This document shows positions 56,887 through 64,000 of a stretch of DNA of 64,000 nucleotides, piece by piece. The position numbers were made by a program, and so were the translations under genes. The stretch spans positions 62,001-126,000 of the forward strand of contig NZ_JACTVJ010000011.1 of NCBI RefSeq assembly GCF_014493765.1. The letters are read 5' to 3'. How positions within the stretch are numbered: the stretch's first letter is position 1; every line of letters starts with the position of its first letter. Source of the DNA: Streptomyces polyasparticus (GTDB taxonomy: Bacteria; Actinomycetota; Actinomycetes; Streptomycetales; Streptomycetaceae). The notes under the pieces are model-generated. The model was not told the origin of the DNA, searched no databases, and was given only the letters and a program-made list of their open reading frames with translations.

Positions 56887-57903
56887 TCAGCGGCTGTGGC
56901 GGCCCGTCGAGGCGCGGCGGCGGACCGTGCCGAACAGCAGAGCCGCGCCGACGGCGAGCACACCCGCGCCGCCCATCGCGATGTACGGGGTGGTCGAGTC
57001 GCCACCGGTCTCGGCGAGGTTCTCGCCGGCGGTCACCGGCTGGTCGGCGGAGCCGGCCGCCTCGGGGGCGTTGGCCTCGGGCGCGGCGGACTCCTCGGCG
57101 CCGGTCTGCGCGTCCTGGTCGCCGTGGCCGTTGTGCTCGACGGTCGACTGGTCCTGGCCGTCGCTGATCTGCTCGTCGCTGGGCGCGGAGGCCTCGGCCG
57201 CCGGGGCCTGCTCGTCCGAGCCGCCCGAGCCCTCCGAGGGCGAACTGCCGCTGCCCGCCGAGCCGTTGTCGGCGCCGAAGACCACGTCGGAGCAGGTGTA
57301 GAAGGCCTCGGGGGAGTCCGAGCGCTGCCAGATCGAGTAGATCAGGTGGCGGCCGGACTTCTGCGGGATGTTCCCGGAGAAGACGTAGTCGCCGTTCTCC
57401 ATCTTGGGGTCGGTGACCTTGGCGAACGGCGTCGCCTCCAGGTCCGACCACTTCAGCGGCTTCGACGGGTCGTAGCCGTCCTTGGTGATGTACAGCTCGA
57501 ACGAGCCCTTGTGCGGGGCCGTGCCCTTGTAACGGAAGGTGTGGCTGCCCGAGGAGAGCTTCGAGGACGGCCAGTCGCCGCGGGCCAGGTCGAGGCCCTT
57601 GTACTTGTCGTTGCCCGCGCTGCACAGCTTGCCGTCGGGGATGATCTCCTTCGACTTGCCCGCGGCGTTGGCGATGTTGACGCCGTTCCAGTCGTAGAAG
57701 GCCTGGACGCCGGAGGCGGCGACGGCGGCCTTGCACGCGGCCGAGTCCGGCGACTCCGGACCCTCCGCGTAGCAGGCGGCGACACGGCTCACCGGGTCCG
57801 TCATCGAACCGTGCGCGGCGGCCGGGGATATCGCCAGCGCGGTCAGCGCGAGCGGGGCGACACCGGCGGCTGCGGCGTAGGCGACTTTGCGGCGAGCGGT
57901 CAT
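56887..57903 (-). CDS. Sortase-anchored lytic polysaccharide monooxygenase (AA10)
   Basis: 338 residues. Signal peptide 1-30 cleaves before His31 (AAA/HGSM), giving the N-terminal His of the copper histidine brace; a second His is in SGSHTFRYKGTAPH. The catalytic domain (31-about 205) is followed by a roughly 90-residue acidic Ser/Glu/Gln linker, then LAETG (296-300), a hydrophobic helix and an RRR tail: a class E sortase signal of the LAxTG kind. It would oxidise chitin or cellulose while attached to the cell wall. A homologous anchored protein (SCO1734) lies near the mutasome genes in S. coelicolor from memory. No sortase gene is adjacent. Confidence 0.92.
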   Translation of the reverse strand: MTARRKVAYAAAAGVAPLALTALAISPAAAHGSMTDPVSRVAACYAEGPESPDSAACKAAVAASGVQAFYDWNGVNIANAAGKSKEIIPDGKLCSAGNDKYKGLDLARGDWPSSKLSSGSHTFRYKGTAPHKGSFELYITKDGYDPSKPLKWSDLEATPFAKVTDPKMENGDYVFSGNIPQKSGRHLIYSIWQRSDSPEAFYTCSDVVFGADNGSAGSGSSPSEGSGGSDEQAPAAEASAPSDEQISDGQDQSTVEHNGHGDQDAQTGAEESAAPEANAPEAAGSADQPVTAGENLAETGGDSTTPYIAMGGAGVLAVGAALLFGTVRRRASTGRHSR

Positions 57904-58295
57904 GTGTGGATCTCCTTGAGCGACTTCTGGGGGGTGCGTGGGGGATACGGGGCGGGTACGTACCGTCGGTGCGGCCCCCCGAACAACTGCTGCACCGCCG
58001 GGTCGAACCCGCCCCGGCGAGACACGAAGCTAGCCCGTGAGATCCACGATTTCGCCTGCTGAGGCGGCCTGAAGGTGATCCTTATGGTCGCTTTAAGGAA
58101 TCGATCAGAGGCGGTTAAGTGCGCGCCCGTGATGTCCGGTTCGGCGGAGCTGATCAGCGAGTGCGGCCTCGATCAGGGCGGCGTGCTACGCCCGTCGGGC
58201 GGCGAGACAACCCCTCGGCGGAGCCGAGGGCGGCAGCCGCACCCGAGCGGTCGTCTGATATGAGTTTGCGAGGTATCGCATCAACCGGGGGAAGC
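57904..58295. other. Divergent intergenic region, LPMO to hypothetical gene
   Basis: About 390 bp without a convincing gene. It contains a perfect 8-bp hairpin CCCTCGGC-GGA-GCCGAGGG (58212-58230) and an AT-richer patch at 58070-58110 (CCTTATGGTCGCTTTAAGG, an imperfect inverted repeat). Composition shifts here from typical high-GC3 DNA to the more relaxed use of the next two genes. Confidence 0.5.
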
Positions 58296-58754
58296 ATGCG
58301 TTTGAGACCAACTGCCATCAGTGTGCTTGGTGTTGGCGTGAACTGGGAGTTCACGAAATCCGATCGCCGGTTGGCGCAGCAGCTCATGGACTTCCTTGCT
58401 GACAAGCGCGTCCTCACGATCGGGTGGGGCCGCCCCGAGAGCGAGGCCGGTGCGTGCCTCGCTTCCGCGGCCGACTGTCGTATGAAGCTGTCGGAGTACC
58501 TCGATCAGATCCAGAAGCCGAACAGCGACCTGCGCACCTGGGTCAGAGCCATCCGCCAGGCGTTCACCGATTTCATCGAGGCCGGCGGACACGATGGCGG
58601 CCGCTTCACGGACGAAGGTTCCGTTGGGCTCGATGGCCTGTTCAATCAGGCACTTCGCGACTTGCGCGAGCGGGTCCGCTGCGAAACGGATCTCGTTGCG
58701 AAGCGGTACAAGCTCATCGGGCTCGACCTGCCCCCGGAGTGTGAGCGGGCCTGA
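58296..58754 (+). CDS. Hypothetical protein (DUF6650-like)
   Basis: 152 residues from ATG 58296 after GGGGGAAG; ATG 58260 would add 12 residues. Sequence begins RPTAISVLGVGVNWEFTKSDRRLAQQLMDFLADKRVL and is alpha-helical afterwards (CRMKLSEYLDQIQKPNSDLRTWVRAIRQAF). It resembles small DUF6650-type proteins in shape, with low certainty. Third positions are less GC-biased than neighbours, consistent with a recent arrival. Confidence 0.68.
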   Translation: MRLRPTAISVLGVGVNWEFTKSDRRLAQQLMDFLADKRVLTIGWGRPESEAGACLASAADCRMKLSEYLDQIQKPNSDLRTWVRAIRQAFTDFIEAGGHDGGRFTDEGSVGLDGLFNQALRDLRERVRCETDLVAKRYKLIGLDLPPECERA

Positions 58755-58828
58755 AACCATGCTGGTCGCACTTGTGCCCTCTGTATGGCAAGGGCCAACT
58801 CGCTCAGGGAAGAAGGGTTTTTGGGCCG

Positions 58829-59290
58829 GTGGAGTGGATCACTCTTGCTGCGACGTGCCTGGGGGCGCTCATCGGCGTCGGATCCACCTTGCTGGCGGAG
58901 CGGCTGCGTGCGTCCCGGGAGGAATCTCAGCGTCGGCAGGGCCTGCGACAGCAGCTGTATGCGGATTTCCTGGCTGCCCTCTCGCGCGTGGCCGATGACC
59001 TGTATGCGCTCGCGAGCAGCCCCGATCGCAATGAGCTGCCTGTTCGGGCGAGCGAGGCGTGGCGCCGAGGTGATTCCTATCCGCTCCGCTACCACATGAC
59101 GATCTCCGCACCCGCAGGCATGGTCACCGCGTCGGACGCCTGTTTCCGCCGGCTGCGCGACTTCCGAGACGTCGTGGCGAATGGCGCTGTGAGCGGCACA
59201 CCGGAATTTCGGGCAGCCCAGGCTGCCTACGACCAGTCGCTGACCAGGCTGCGCGAGCTGATGAGAACCGACCTCGGCCTTGCCGGTTGA
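58829..59290 (+). CDS. Hypothetical protein with one N-terminal membrane helix
   Basis: About 153 residues from GTG 58829 (AAGAAGGG upstream, long spacing); no better start seen. VEWITLAATCLGALIGVGSTLLAERL is a membrane helix, followed by a coiled-coil-like stretch (RASREESQRRQGLRQQLYADFLAALSRVADDLYALA) and a helical domain ending LTRLRELMRTDLGLAG. The family is unknown. Codon use is again relaxed. It ends 6 bp from the convergent response regulator. Confidence 0.65.
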   Translation: MEWITLAATCLGALIGVGSTLLAERLRASREESQRRQGLRQQLYADFLAALSRVADDLYALASSPDRNELPVRASEAWRRGDSYPLRYHMTISAPAGMVTASDACFRRLRDFRDVVANGAVSGTPEFRAAQAAYDQSLTRLRELMRTDLGLAG

Positions 59291-59296
59291 GCAGCC

Positions 59297-60004
59297 TCAC
59301 CCCACCCACCGATACCGCCGCTCCGGCCGCCCCGTCCCCCCGTACTTGAGGGTGACCTCCGCCCGCCCCGTATCCGCGAAGTACTCCAGGTAGCGGCGGG
59401 CGCTGACGCGGGACAGGGAGCCGGCCTGGGCGCATTCCGTGGCGGACAGGCCCGGTGGGTGGTCGCGCAGGACGCGTTCCACCAGTTCCGCGGTGTGCGC
59501 CGCGAGGCCCTTGGGGAGTTCGCGCGAGCCCGGCGGGCGGGTGCCGAAGATCTGGTCGACGTCCTCCTGGCGGGCCTCGTCCAGGGTGTCGAGCCGGGTG
59601 CGCAGGGCCGCCACATGCCGCAACTGCTCCTGCAGCGCCGCCTGGTTGAAGGGCTTGATCAGGTAGTGCAGCGCGCCCGCGCGCAGCGCGGAGCGGATGA
59701 TCTCCGCGTCCCGTGCGGCCGTGATGAAGAGGGCGTCGACGGGAGGGCGGGAGGGGTCCTGCTCCTCCGCGGCACGCAGCTCCCGCAGGACCGAAATGCC
59801 GTCCATGTCCGGCAAGTACACATCGAGCAGGACCAGATCGGGGCGCAGTCGCTCGGCCGCGCGCAGGGCCTCCGCACCGTTGTGGGCCACGCCCACCACG
59901 GTGAAGCCCTCCATCGCGGCCACATAGCGGCTGTGCAGCTTGGCCACCATGAAGTCGTCGTCGACCACCAGGACGGTCGTGGGAGAGGGGTTCCGCGCGT
60001 TCAT
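59297..60004 (-). CDS. CitB/DcuR-type response regulator (orphan)
   Basis: 235 residues from ATG 60004. Receiver with TVLVVDDDFMVAKLHSRYV, phospho-acceptor Asp in LVLLDVYLPDMDG, switch Thr in ALFITAARD and Lys in HYLIKPFN. The output domain (about 150-235) has the HTH GLSATECAQAGSLSRVSARRYLEYFADTGRAEVTLKYG typical of CitB/DcuR/DctR. It is divergent from tctCBA (142 bp) and so probably activates tricarboxylate uptake. A CitA-type kinase gene normally lies next to it; none is present in the window. Confidence 0.92.
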   Translation of the reverse strand: MNARNPSPTTVLVVDDDFMVAKLHSRYVAAMEGFTVVGVAHNGAEALRAAERLRPDLVLLDVYLPDMDGISVLRELRAAEEQDPSRPPVDALFITAARDAEIIRSALRAGALHYLIKPFNQAALQEQLRHVAALRTRLDTLDEARQEDVDQIFGTRPPGSRELPKGLAAHTAELVERVLRDHPPGLSATECAQAGSLSRVSARRYLEYFADTGRAEVTLKYGGTGRPERRYRWVG

Positions 60005-60146
60005 CGGCGCAGGTTAAGCACGCGACCACAACGACCACAACGTCCGTTGCTTGCGGAAGAGAGACAGCTTGTTAACGCGCAGGCAACATGTGGGCCACCT
60101 CACAACCCTTTAACAACCCCTTACAGACCGACAGGTGGTGGCACAC

Positions 60147-61130
60147 GTGCGTCTGCGCACTCCCCTCGCCCTGCTCGGGGCCGCGCTCCTCGTCCTCGGG
60201 GCCCCGCCGCTGCTCTCGGCGGGCAGCGATGCCGATGACGGCACCAAGATCCCCAGGCTGCGCTTCATGGTCCCCAACACCCCCGGCGGCGGTTACGACG
60301 TCACCGCGCGGACCGCCGCCAAGGACGCCGAGGACGCCGGACTCACGCACGGCATCGAGGTGTTCAACATGCCCGGCGCCGGCGGCACCGTGGGCCTGGC
60401 CCGGATCGCCGAGGACAAGGGCAACGGCAAGCTCGCCATGTCCATGGGCCTCGGCGTGGTCGGCGCCGCGCGCTCCAACCACTCGCCGAAGACCCTCGCC
60501 GACACCACCCCGATCGCCCGACTCACCCAGGAGCAGGACGTCGTCGTGGTGGCCAAGGACTCCCCGTACAAGACGATCGACGATCTCGTCGGCGCCTGGA
60601 AGAAGAACCCGGGCAAGCTGCCGGTCGGCGGCGGCTCCTCGCCCGGCGGACCCGACCACCTCGCGCCGATGCTGATGGCGCAGGCCGCCGGGATCGCGCC
60701 CAAGGACGTCAACTACATCCCGTTCGACGGCGGCGGCGAACTGCTCGCCTCGATCCTCGGCAACAAGGTCGCCTTCGGCGTCTCGGGCGTCGGCGAGTAC
60801 CTGGACCAGATCAAGTCCGGTGAGCTGCGGCTGCTCGCCGTGACCGGACCCGAGCGCGTACCGGGCCTCGACGGCCCGACCCTCATGGAGTCCGGATACG
60901 ACGTGAACTTCACCAACTGGCGCGGCATCGTCGCCCCGCCCGGCCTCGACGAGGACGAGCGGAAGAAGCTCATCGAGTTCTTCGAGGAGCTCCATGACTC
61001 GCCCGAGTGGAAGAAGTCGCTGAAGACCAACGGCTGGGACGACGCCTTCCTCAGCGGCGACGAGTTCGGCGACTTCCTGGAGAGCGAGGACAAGCGCGTG
61101 GTGTCCGTACTGAAGGAGCTGGGGCTGTGA
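60147..61130 (+). CDS. tctC: Tripartite tricarboxylate transporter, extracytoplasmic binding protein
   Basis: 327 residues from GTG 60147, 7 bases after AGGTGG; in-frame GTGs lie at 60135 and 60138. Signal peptide about 1-30. TctC core: LRFMVPNTPGGGYDVTARTAAKDAEDAG, NMPGAGGTVGLARIAE, and PGGPDHLAPMLMAQAAGI, YIPFDGGGELLASILGNKVAFGVSGVGEY. It captures citrate or a related carboxylate outside the cell and hands it to TctAB. Its stop overlaps the tctB start in GTGA. Confidence 0.93.
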   Translation: MRLRTPLALLGAALLVLGAPPLLSAGSDADDGTKIPRLRFMVPNTPGGGYDVTARTAAKDAEDAGLTHGIEVFNMPGAGGTVGLARIAEDKGNGKLAMSMGLGVVGAARSNHSPKTLADTTPIARLTQEQDVVVVAKDSPYKTIDDLVGAWKKNPGKLPVGGGSSPGGPDHLAPMLMAQAAGIAPKDVNYIPFDGGGELLASILGNKVAFGVSGVGEYLDQIKSGELRLLAVTGPERVPGLDGPTLMESGYDVNFTNWRGIVAPPGLDEDERKKLIEFFEELHDSPEWKKSLKTNGWDDAFLSGDEFGDFLESEDKRVVSVLKELGL

Positions 61131-61660
61131 CCACCACCATCGAACCCCCGAAGCCGGCGGAGCCGCGCAAGTCCTGGCTGCGCGAATACTCCGAACTCGG
61201 TGTCTCCGTCCTTCTGTTGGCGCTCGGCGTCCTCGTCCTCACCGACGCGCTGACGATGGAGGTGGACATCGAGCAGCGCGGCCCGATCGGGCCGAGGACC
61301 GTGCCGATCGTGGTCGGCATCGGACTGCTCGTCATCGCCATCCTGCTCGCGATCGACGTGCTGCGCGGCGGCCGCGGCGAGGCGGAGGGCGGTGAGGACA
61401 TCGATCTGTCCGAACCGGCCGACATGCGCACGGTGTTGCTGCTCACCGGCGTCTTCCTCGGCTTCGCGGTCCTCATCGGCCCGCTCGGCTTCCCCATCGC
61501 CGGAGCGCTGCTCTTCTGGGGCGCGGCCTTCGCGCTCGGCTCACGGCGGATCGACCGCGACCCGCTGATCGCGGCAGTGCTCTCCGTCGTCACCTACGCC
61601 GTCTTCAACAACCTGCTCGGAGTCCCGCTCCCCGGCGGCCCGCTGATCGGAGCGCTGTGA
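61127..61660 (+). CDS. tctB: Tripartite tricarboxylate transporter, small membrane subunit
   Basis: 177 residues from GTG 61127, coupled to tctC by GTGA. Four helices: [80 protein letters not shown] and a last segment. TctB is the poorly conserved 4-TM partner of TctA. An acidic loop ([15 protein letters not shown]) sits between helices 2 and 3. Confidence 0.92.
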   Translation: MTTTIEPPKPAEPRKSWLREYSELGVSVLLLALGVLVLTDALTMEVDIEQRGPIGPRTVPIVVGIGLLVIAILLAIDVLRGGRGEAEGGEDIDLSEPADMRTVLLLTGVFLGFAVLIGPLGFPIAGALLFWGAAFALGSRRIDRDPLIAAVLSVVTYAVFNNLLGVPLPGGPLIGAL

Positions 61661-61661
61661 C

Positions 61662-63179
61662 ATGAACGCTCTCAACTCCCTGATGGACGGCTTCGGTACG
61701 GCCCTGACGCCCATCAATCTGCTCTGGGCCGCCATAGGCGTGCTGCTCGGCACGGCGATCGGCGTGCTGCCCGGCATCGGCCCCGCGATGGCCGTGGCGC
61801 TGCTGCTCCCCGTCACGTACGGACTCGACCCGACCGGCGCGTTCATCATGTTCGCGGGCATCTACTACGGGGCGATGTTCGGCGGTTCGACCACCTCGAT
61901 CCTGCTCAACACCCCCGGCGAGAGCGCCGCGGTGGTGGCCGCCATCGAGGGCAACCCGATGGCCAAGTCCGGCCGCGGCGCACAAGCCCTCGCGGCCGCC
62001 GCGATCGGGCACTTCGCGGGCGGCATGGTCGGCACGATCCTGCTCGTCGCGCTCGCGCCGAAGATCGCGGACCTCGCGGTGGACATCGGTGCGCCGGACT
62101 ACTTCGCCATCATGGTGCTCGCGTTCATCGCCGTGACCAGCGTGCTCGGCTCGTCCCGTATCCGCGGGCTCGCCTCGCTGCTCATCGGTCTCACCATCGG
62201 CCTGGTCGGCCTCGACCAGATGACCGGACAGCAGCGTCTGACCTTCGGCTCGCTCCAGCTGGCCGACGGTGTGGACGTGGTGATCGTCGCGGTCGGCCTC
62301 TTCGCCATCGGCGAGGCCCTGTGGGTGGCCGCGCATCTGCGGCGCGGGAACCCCGAGGCGATCCCGGTCGGCCGGCCCTGGCTCGGCAAGGCGGACGTCA
62401 AGCGGTCCTGGAAGTCCTGGCTGCGCGGTCCGGTGATCGGCTTCCCGTTCGGCGCGATCCCGGCCGGCGGCGCGGAGATCCCGACCTTCCTCTCGTACGT
62501 CACCGAGAAGCGCCTGTCCAAGCACAAGAACGAGTTCGGCAAGGGCGCCATCGAGGGGGTGGCCGGACCCGAATCGGCCGCCTCCGCGTCCGCGGCGGGC
62601 ACGCTCGTCTCGATGCTCACGCTCGGCCTGCCCACCACGGCCGTCGCCGCCGTGATGCTCGCCGCCTTCCAGCAGTACGGCATCCAGCCGGGCCCGCTCC
62701 TGTTCGACCGAGAGCCCGAGCTGGTCTGGGGCCTCATCGCCTCGCTGTTCGTCGGCATGGTGCTGCTGCTCTGCCTCAACCTGCCGCTCGCCCCGCTGTG
62801 GGCCAAGCTCCTGCGCATCCCGCGCCCGTACCTGTACGCGGGGATCCTGTTCTTCGCGGGAGTCGGCGCGTACGCGGTGGCCGGCGAGGCGATCGACCTG
62901 GTGATCCTGCTGCTCATCGGTCTGCTCGGGTTCGGCATGCGGCGCTACGGGCTGCCGGTCCTGCCCGCCGTCATCGGTGTCATCCTCGGCCCGGCCGCCG
63001 AACAGCAGCTGCGGCGCGCGCTGCAGATCAGCGACGGCAGCGTGACGGGCCTGGTGAACACGCCGTTCTCGGTCACCGTCTACGTGGTGATCCTGCTGCT
63101 GCTCGCCTGGCCGCTCCTGAAGAAGCTGGTGTTCCGGGGGCGCAGGGCGGAGCAGGACCGTGAGGACGCCACGGTCTGA
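61662..63179 (+). CDS. tctA: Tripartite tricarboxylate transporter, large membrane subunit
   Basis: 505 residues, ATG 61662 one base after the tctB stop. About twelve helices. The hallmarks are [68 protein letters not shown] and the second half-repeat with [41 protein letters not shown]. It forms the channel of the sodium- or proton-driven transporter. A terminator follows 33 bp after the stop. Confidence 0.96.
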   Translation: MNALNSLMDGFGTALTPINLLWAAIGVLLGTAIGVLPGIGPAMAVALLLPVTYGLDPTGAFIMFAGIYYGAMFGGSTTSILLNTPGESAAVVAAIEGNPMAKSGRGAQALAAAAIGHFAGGMVGTILLVALAPKIADLAVDIGAPDYFAIMVLAFIAVTSVLGSSRIRGLASLLIGLTIGLVGLDQMTGQQRLTFGSLQLADGVDVVIVAVGLFAIGEALWVAAHLRRGNPEAIPVGRPWLGKADVKRSWKSWLRGPVIGFPFGAIPAGGAEIPTFLSYVTEKRLSKHKNEFGKGAIEGVAGPESAASASAAGTLVSMLTLGLPTTAVAAVMLAAFQQYGIQPGPLLFDREPELVWGLIASLFVGMVLLLCLNLPLAPLWAKLLRIPRPYLYAGILFFAGVGAYAVAGEAIDLVILLLIGLLGFGMRRYGLPVLPAVIGVILGPAAEQQLRRALQISDGSVTGLVNTPFSVTVYVVILLLLAWPLLKKLVFRGRRAEQDREDATV

Positions 63180-63212
63180 CCGTCCGGCGGAGAACCGGAC
63201 GCTCTGATACGT

Positions 63213-63247
63213 GACGGGGCGCGGGGGATCAGCCCTCGCGCCCCGTC
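63213..63247 (+). terminator. Terminator of the tctCBA operon
   Basis: Perfect 11-bp stem GACGGGGCGCG (63213-63223) with CGCGCCCCGTC (63237-63247); loop of 13 bases that can pair further (GGGG with CCCT). Confidence 0.8.
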
Positions 63248-63275
63248 GGCGTATGTCTGAAGATACCCATGGGGC

Positions 63276-63419
63276 TCAGCCCTCTGGCCACCATGTCTTG
63301 TGAATGTCCTCGCGCACTTCCGGACGCGGGCCCACCCTGCGCTGGGCTTCCTCGGAGCGCTCACGCTCACGGCGGACGGCGGGCTTGGGGATCGGCTTGC
63401 GGATCGTCTGGCGGCGCAT
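63276..63419 (-). CDS. Small highly charged basic protein (47 aa)
   Basis: ATG 63419 is preceded by AGGAGG at ideal spacing. The 47 residues begin MRRQTIRKPIPKPAVRRERE and end HKTWWPEG: 12 Arg and several Glu, no Cys, no hydrophobic segment. It is short, but the strong ribosome site, GC3 pattern and clean boundaries support a real gene. Function unknown; nucleic-acid binding is possible from charge alone. Convergent with tctA, and a stable inverted repeat lies 22 bp upstream (63441-63486). Confidence 0.7.
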   Translation of the reverse strand: MRRQTIRKPIPKPAVRRERERSEEAQRRVGPRPEVREDIHKTWWPEG

Positions 63420-63440
63420 GGTGGCCTCCTAGCGTCGAGT

Positions 63441-63486
63441 CGCCCGGGTGCTGAGTACCGTTCATCCACTCGGTTAGACCCGGGCG
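63441..63486. other. 9-bp inverted repeat upstream of the 47-aa gene
   Basis: CGCCCGGGT (63441-63449) and ACCCGGGCG (63478-63486) are perfect complements separated by 28 bases. In the minus-strand transcript this forms a hairpin just before the AGGAGG of the small gene. The rest of the 260-bp region to the methyltransferase holds nothing recognised. Confidence 0.55.
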
Positions 63487-63682
63487 AGGAGCCTTTCTCA
63501 TCGCCGCCCGGTTTGTCAGTGGTGCTTCTCACTTCCTGTCGGGTTTCTTCCCTCCTGGACCAGGGTCCGACCCTCATGTTTCAGCATGTGGGACAGCACG
63601 TGAATTCCTTGCACCACAAGGGCGTTGAGGTCCCTCCACTGTGGCCGGGGGGATTGTCAGTGGCGGCTGCGAGGATCACGGC

Positions 63683-64000
63683 ATGAACGATCACGCAGCC
63701 GACCGCCCCGACATCCGCGCGGCCTGGGCGGAACGCCTCGCGGACTGGCTGCCGCGTGCGCCCTGCGACGTGCTCGACCTCGGCTGCGGTACGGGGAGTC
63801 TGGCGCTGCTCGCGCGGGAGCAGGGTCACCGGGTCACGGGGGTCGACCTGTCCCCGGCCATGGCGGAGCGCGCGCGGGCGAAGCTCGGCCCCGAGGCGCG
63901 CGTGCTGGTCGGTGACGCCGCCCGGCCGCCCGTCGGCGAGGAGAAGTTCGACGTGGTCCTGGCCCGCCATGTGCTGTGCACCTTCGCCGACCCCGCGGCG
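63683..64000 (+). CDS. Class I SAM-dependent methyltransferase (5' part)
   Basis: First 106 residues; cut by the right edge. ATG 63683. Motif I is VLDLGCGTGSLALLAREQG, motif II GVDLSPAMAERARAKLG, motif III VLVGDAARPP and motif IV FDVVLARHVLCTF, a typical small-molecule methyltransferase of the UbiE/type 11-12 group. Substrate unknown. Confidence 0.88.
   Translation, partial: MNDHAADRPDIRAAWAERLADWLPRAPCDVLDLGCGTGSLALLAREQGHRVTGVDLSPAMAERARAKLGPEARVLVGDAARPPVGEEKFDVVLARHVLCTFADPAA

Noticed and set aside
63441-63486. Possible tRNA-like structure
   Set aside because: One 9-bp stem with a 28-base loop; no anticodon, D or T arms can be drawn.

Overview
The window is chromosomal DNA of a Streptomyces or close relative. 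It is very GC-rich with strong GC3 bias, uses GTG/TTG starts freely, and carries family markers: streptogrisin-type proteases, a SepF paralogue, an orphan ctaD, DnaE2/ImuB, an LAxTG-anchored LPMO and tctCBA. No tRNA, rRNA, CRISPR, integrase or transposase was seen.

Left part (1-24.8 kb), mostly ordinary. It starts with the 5' end of a branched-chain-type ABC permease (minus strand) beside a small membrane protein, a lipoprotein and a LivK-type binding lipoprotein. Next come an FkbM methyltransferase, a GT4 glycosyltransferase with a coupled unknown protein, an epoxide hydrolase, a WYL regulator overlapping an orphan ctaD, an I78 inhibitor, a PAP2 phosphatase, a PIG-V-like mannosyltransferase, a DHA2 MFS exporter and a glutaryl-CoA-dehydrogenase-like enzyme. 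After these are a SepF paralogue divergent from a protein with a Cys-rich tail, a DUF1684 protein, two secreted S1 proteases, an alpha/beta hydrolase and a slipin.

Middle part (24.8-50.5 kb), a compact hypoxia/dormancy island. It holds adhE, an acetate-channel (YaaH/SatP-like) operon, oleate hydratase, a zinc-ribbon/response-regulator chimera, a Zn alcohol dehydrogenase, five universal stress proteins, a phosphoketolase-USP-GAPDH gene train, a GNAT/ADP-forming acyl-CoA synthetase fusion, two CBS-BON proteins, a cNMP-binding protein translationally coupled to a flavin oxidoreductase, a DevR/OsdR-type response regulator, a two-GAF sensor kinase (DevS/OsdK type) and a DoxX protein. The content resembles the OsdRK region of S. 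coelicolor and the mycobacterial DosR regulon. A recurring 14-bp inverted repeat, GGGCCG-NN-CGGCCC, usually followed by (C)TG, lies in promoter regions across this block, including upstream of the response regulator itself and between the kinase and doxX. The adhE promoter has an exact Rex-type operator (TTGTGAA-N4-TTCACAA) plus GGGACC-TT-GGTCCC boxes of the same geometry. Taken together, this looks like a redox- and oxygen-controlled fermentative survival module: phosphoketolase and GAPDH upstream, AdhE and an acyl-CoA synthetase downstream, and an acetate channel for exchange. That integration is inference.

Right part (50.5-64 kb). A dnaE2-imuB mutasome operon has a LexA-like box. It is followed by small membrane and SRPBCC proteins, a lipoprotein, a sortase-anchored LPMO, two hypothetical genes with atypical codon use, an orphan CitB/DcuR-type response regulator divergent from a tctCBA tricarboxylate transporter, a 47-residue basic protein, and the start of a SAM methyltransferase cut by the window edge.
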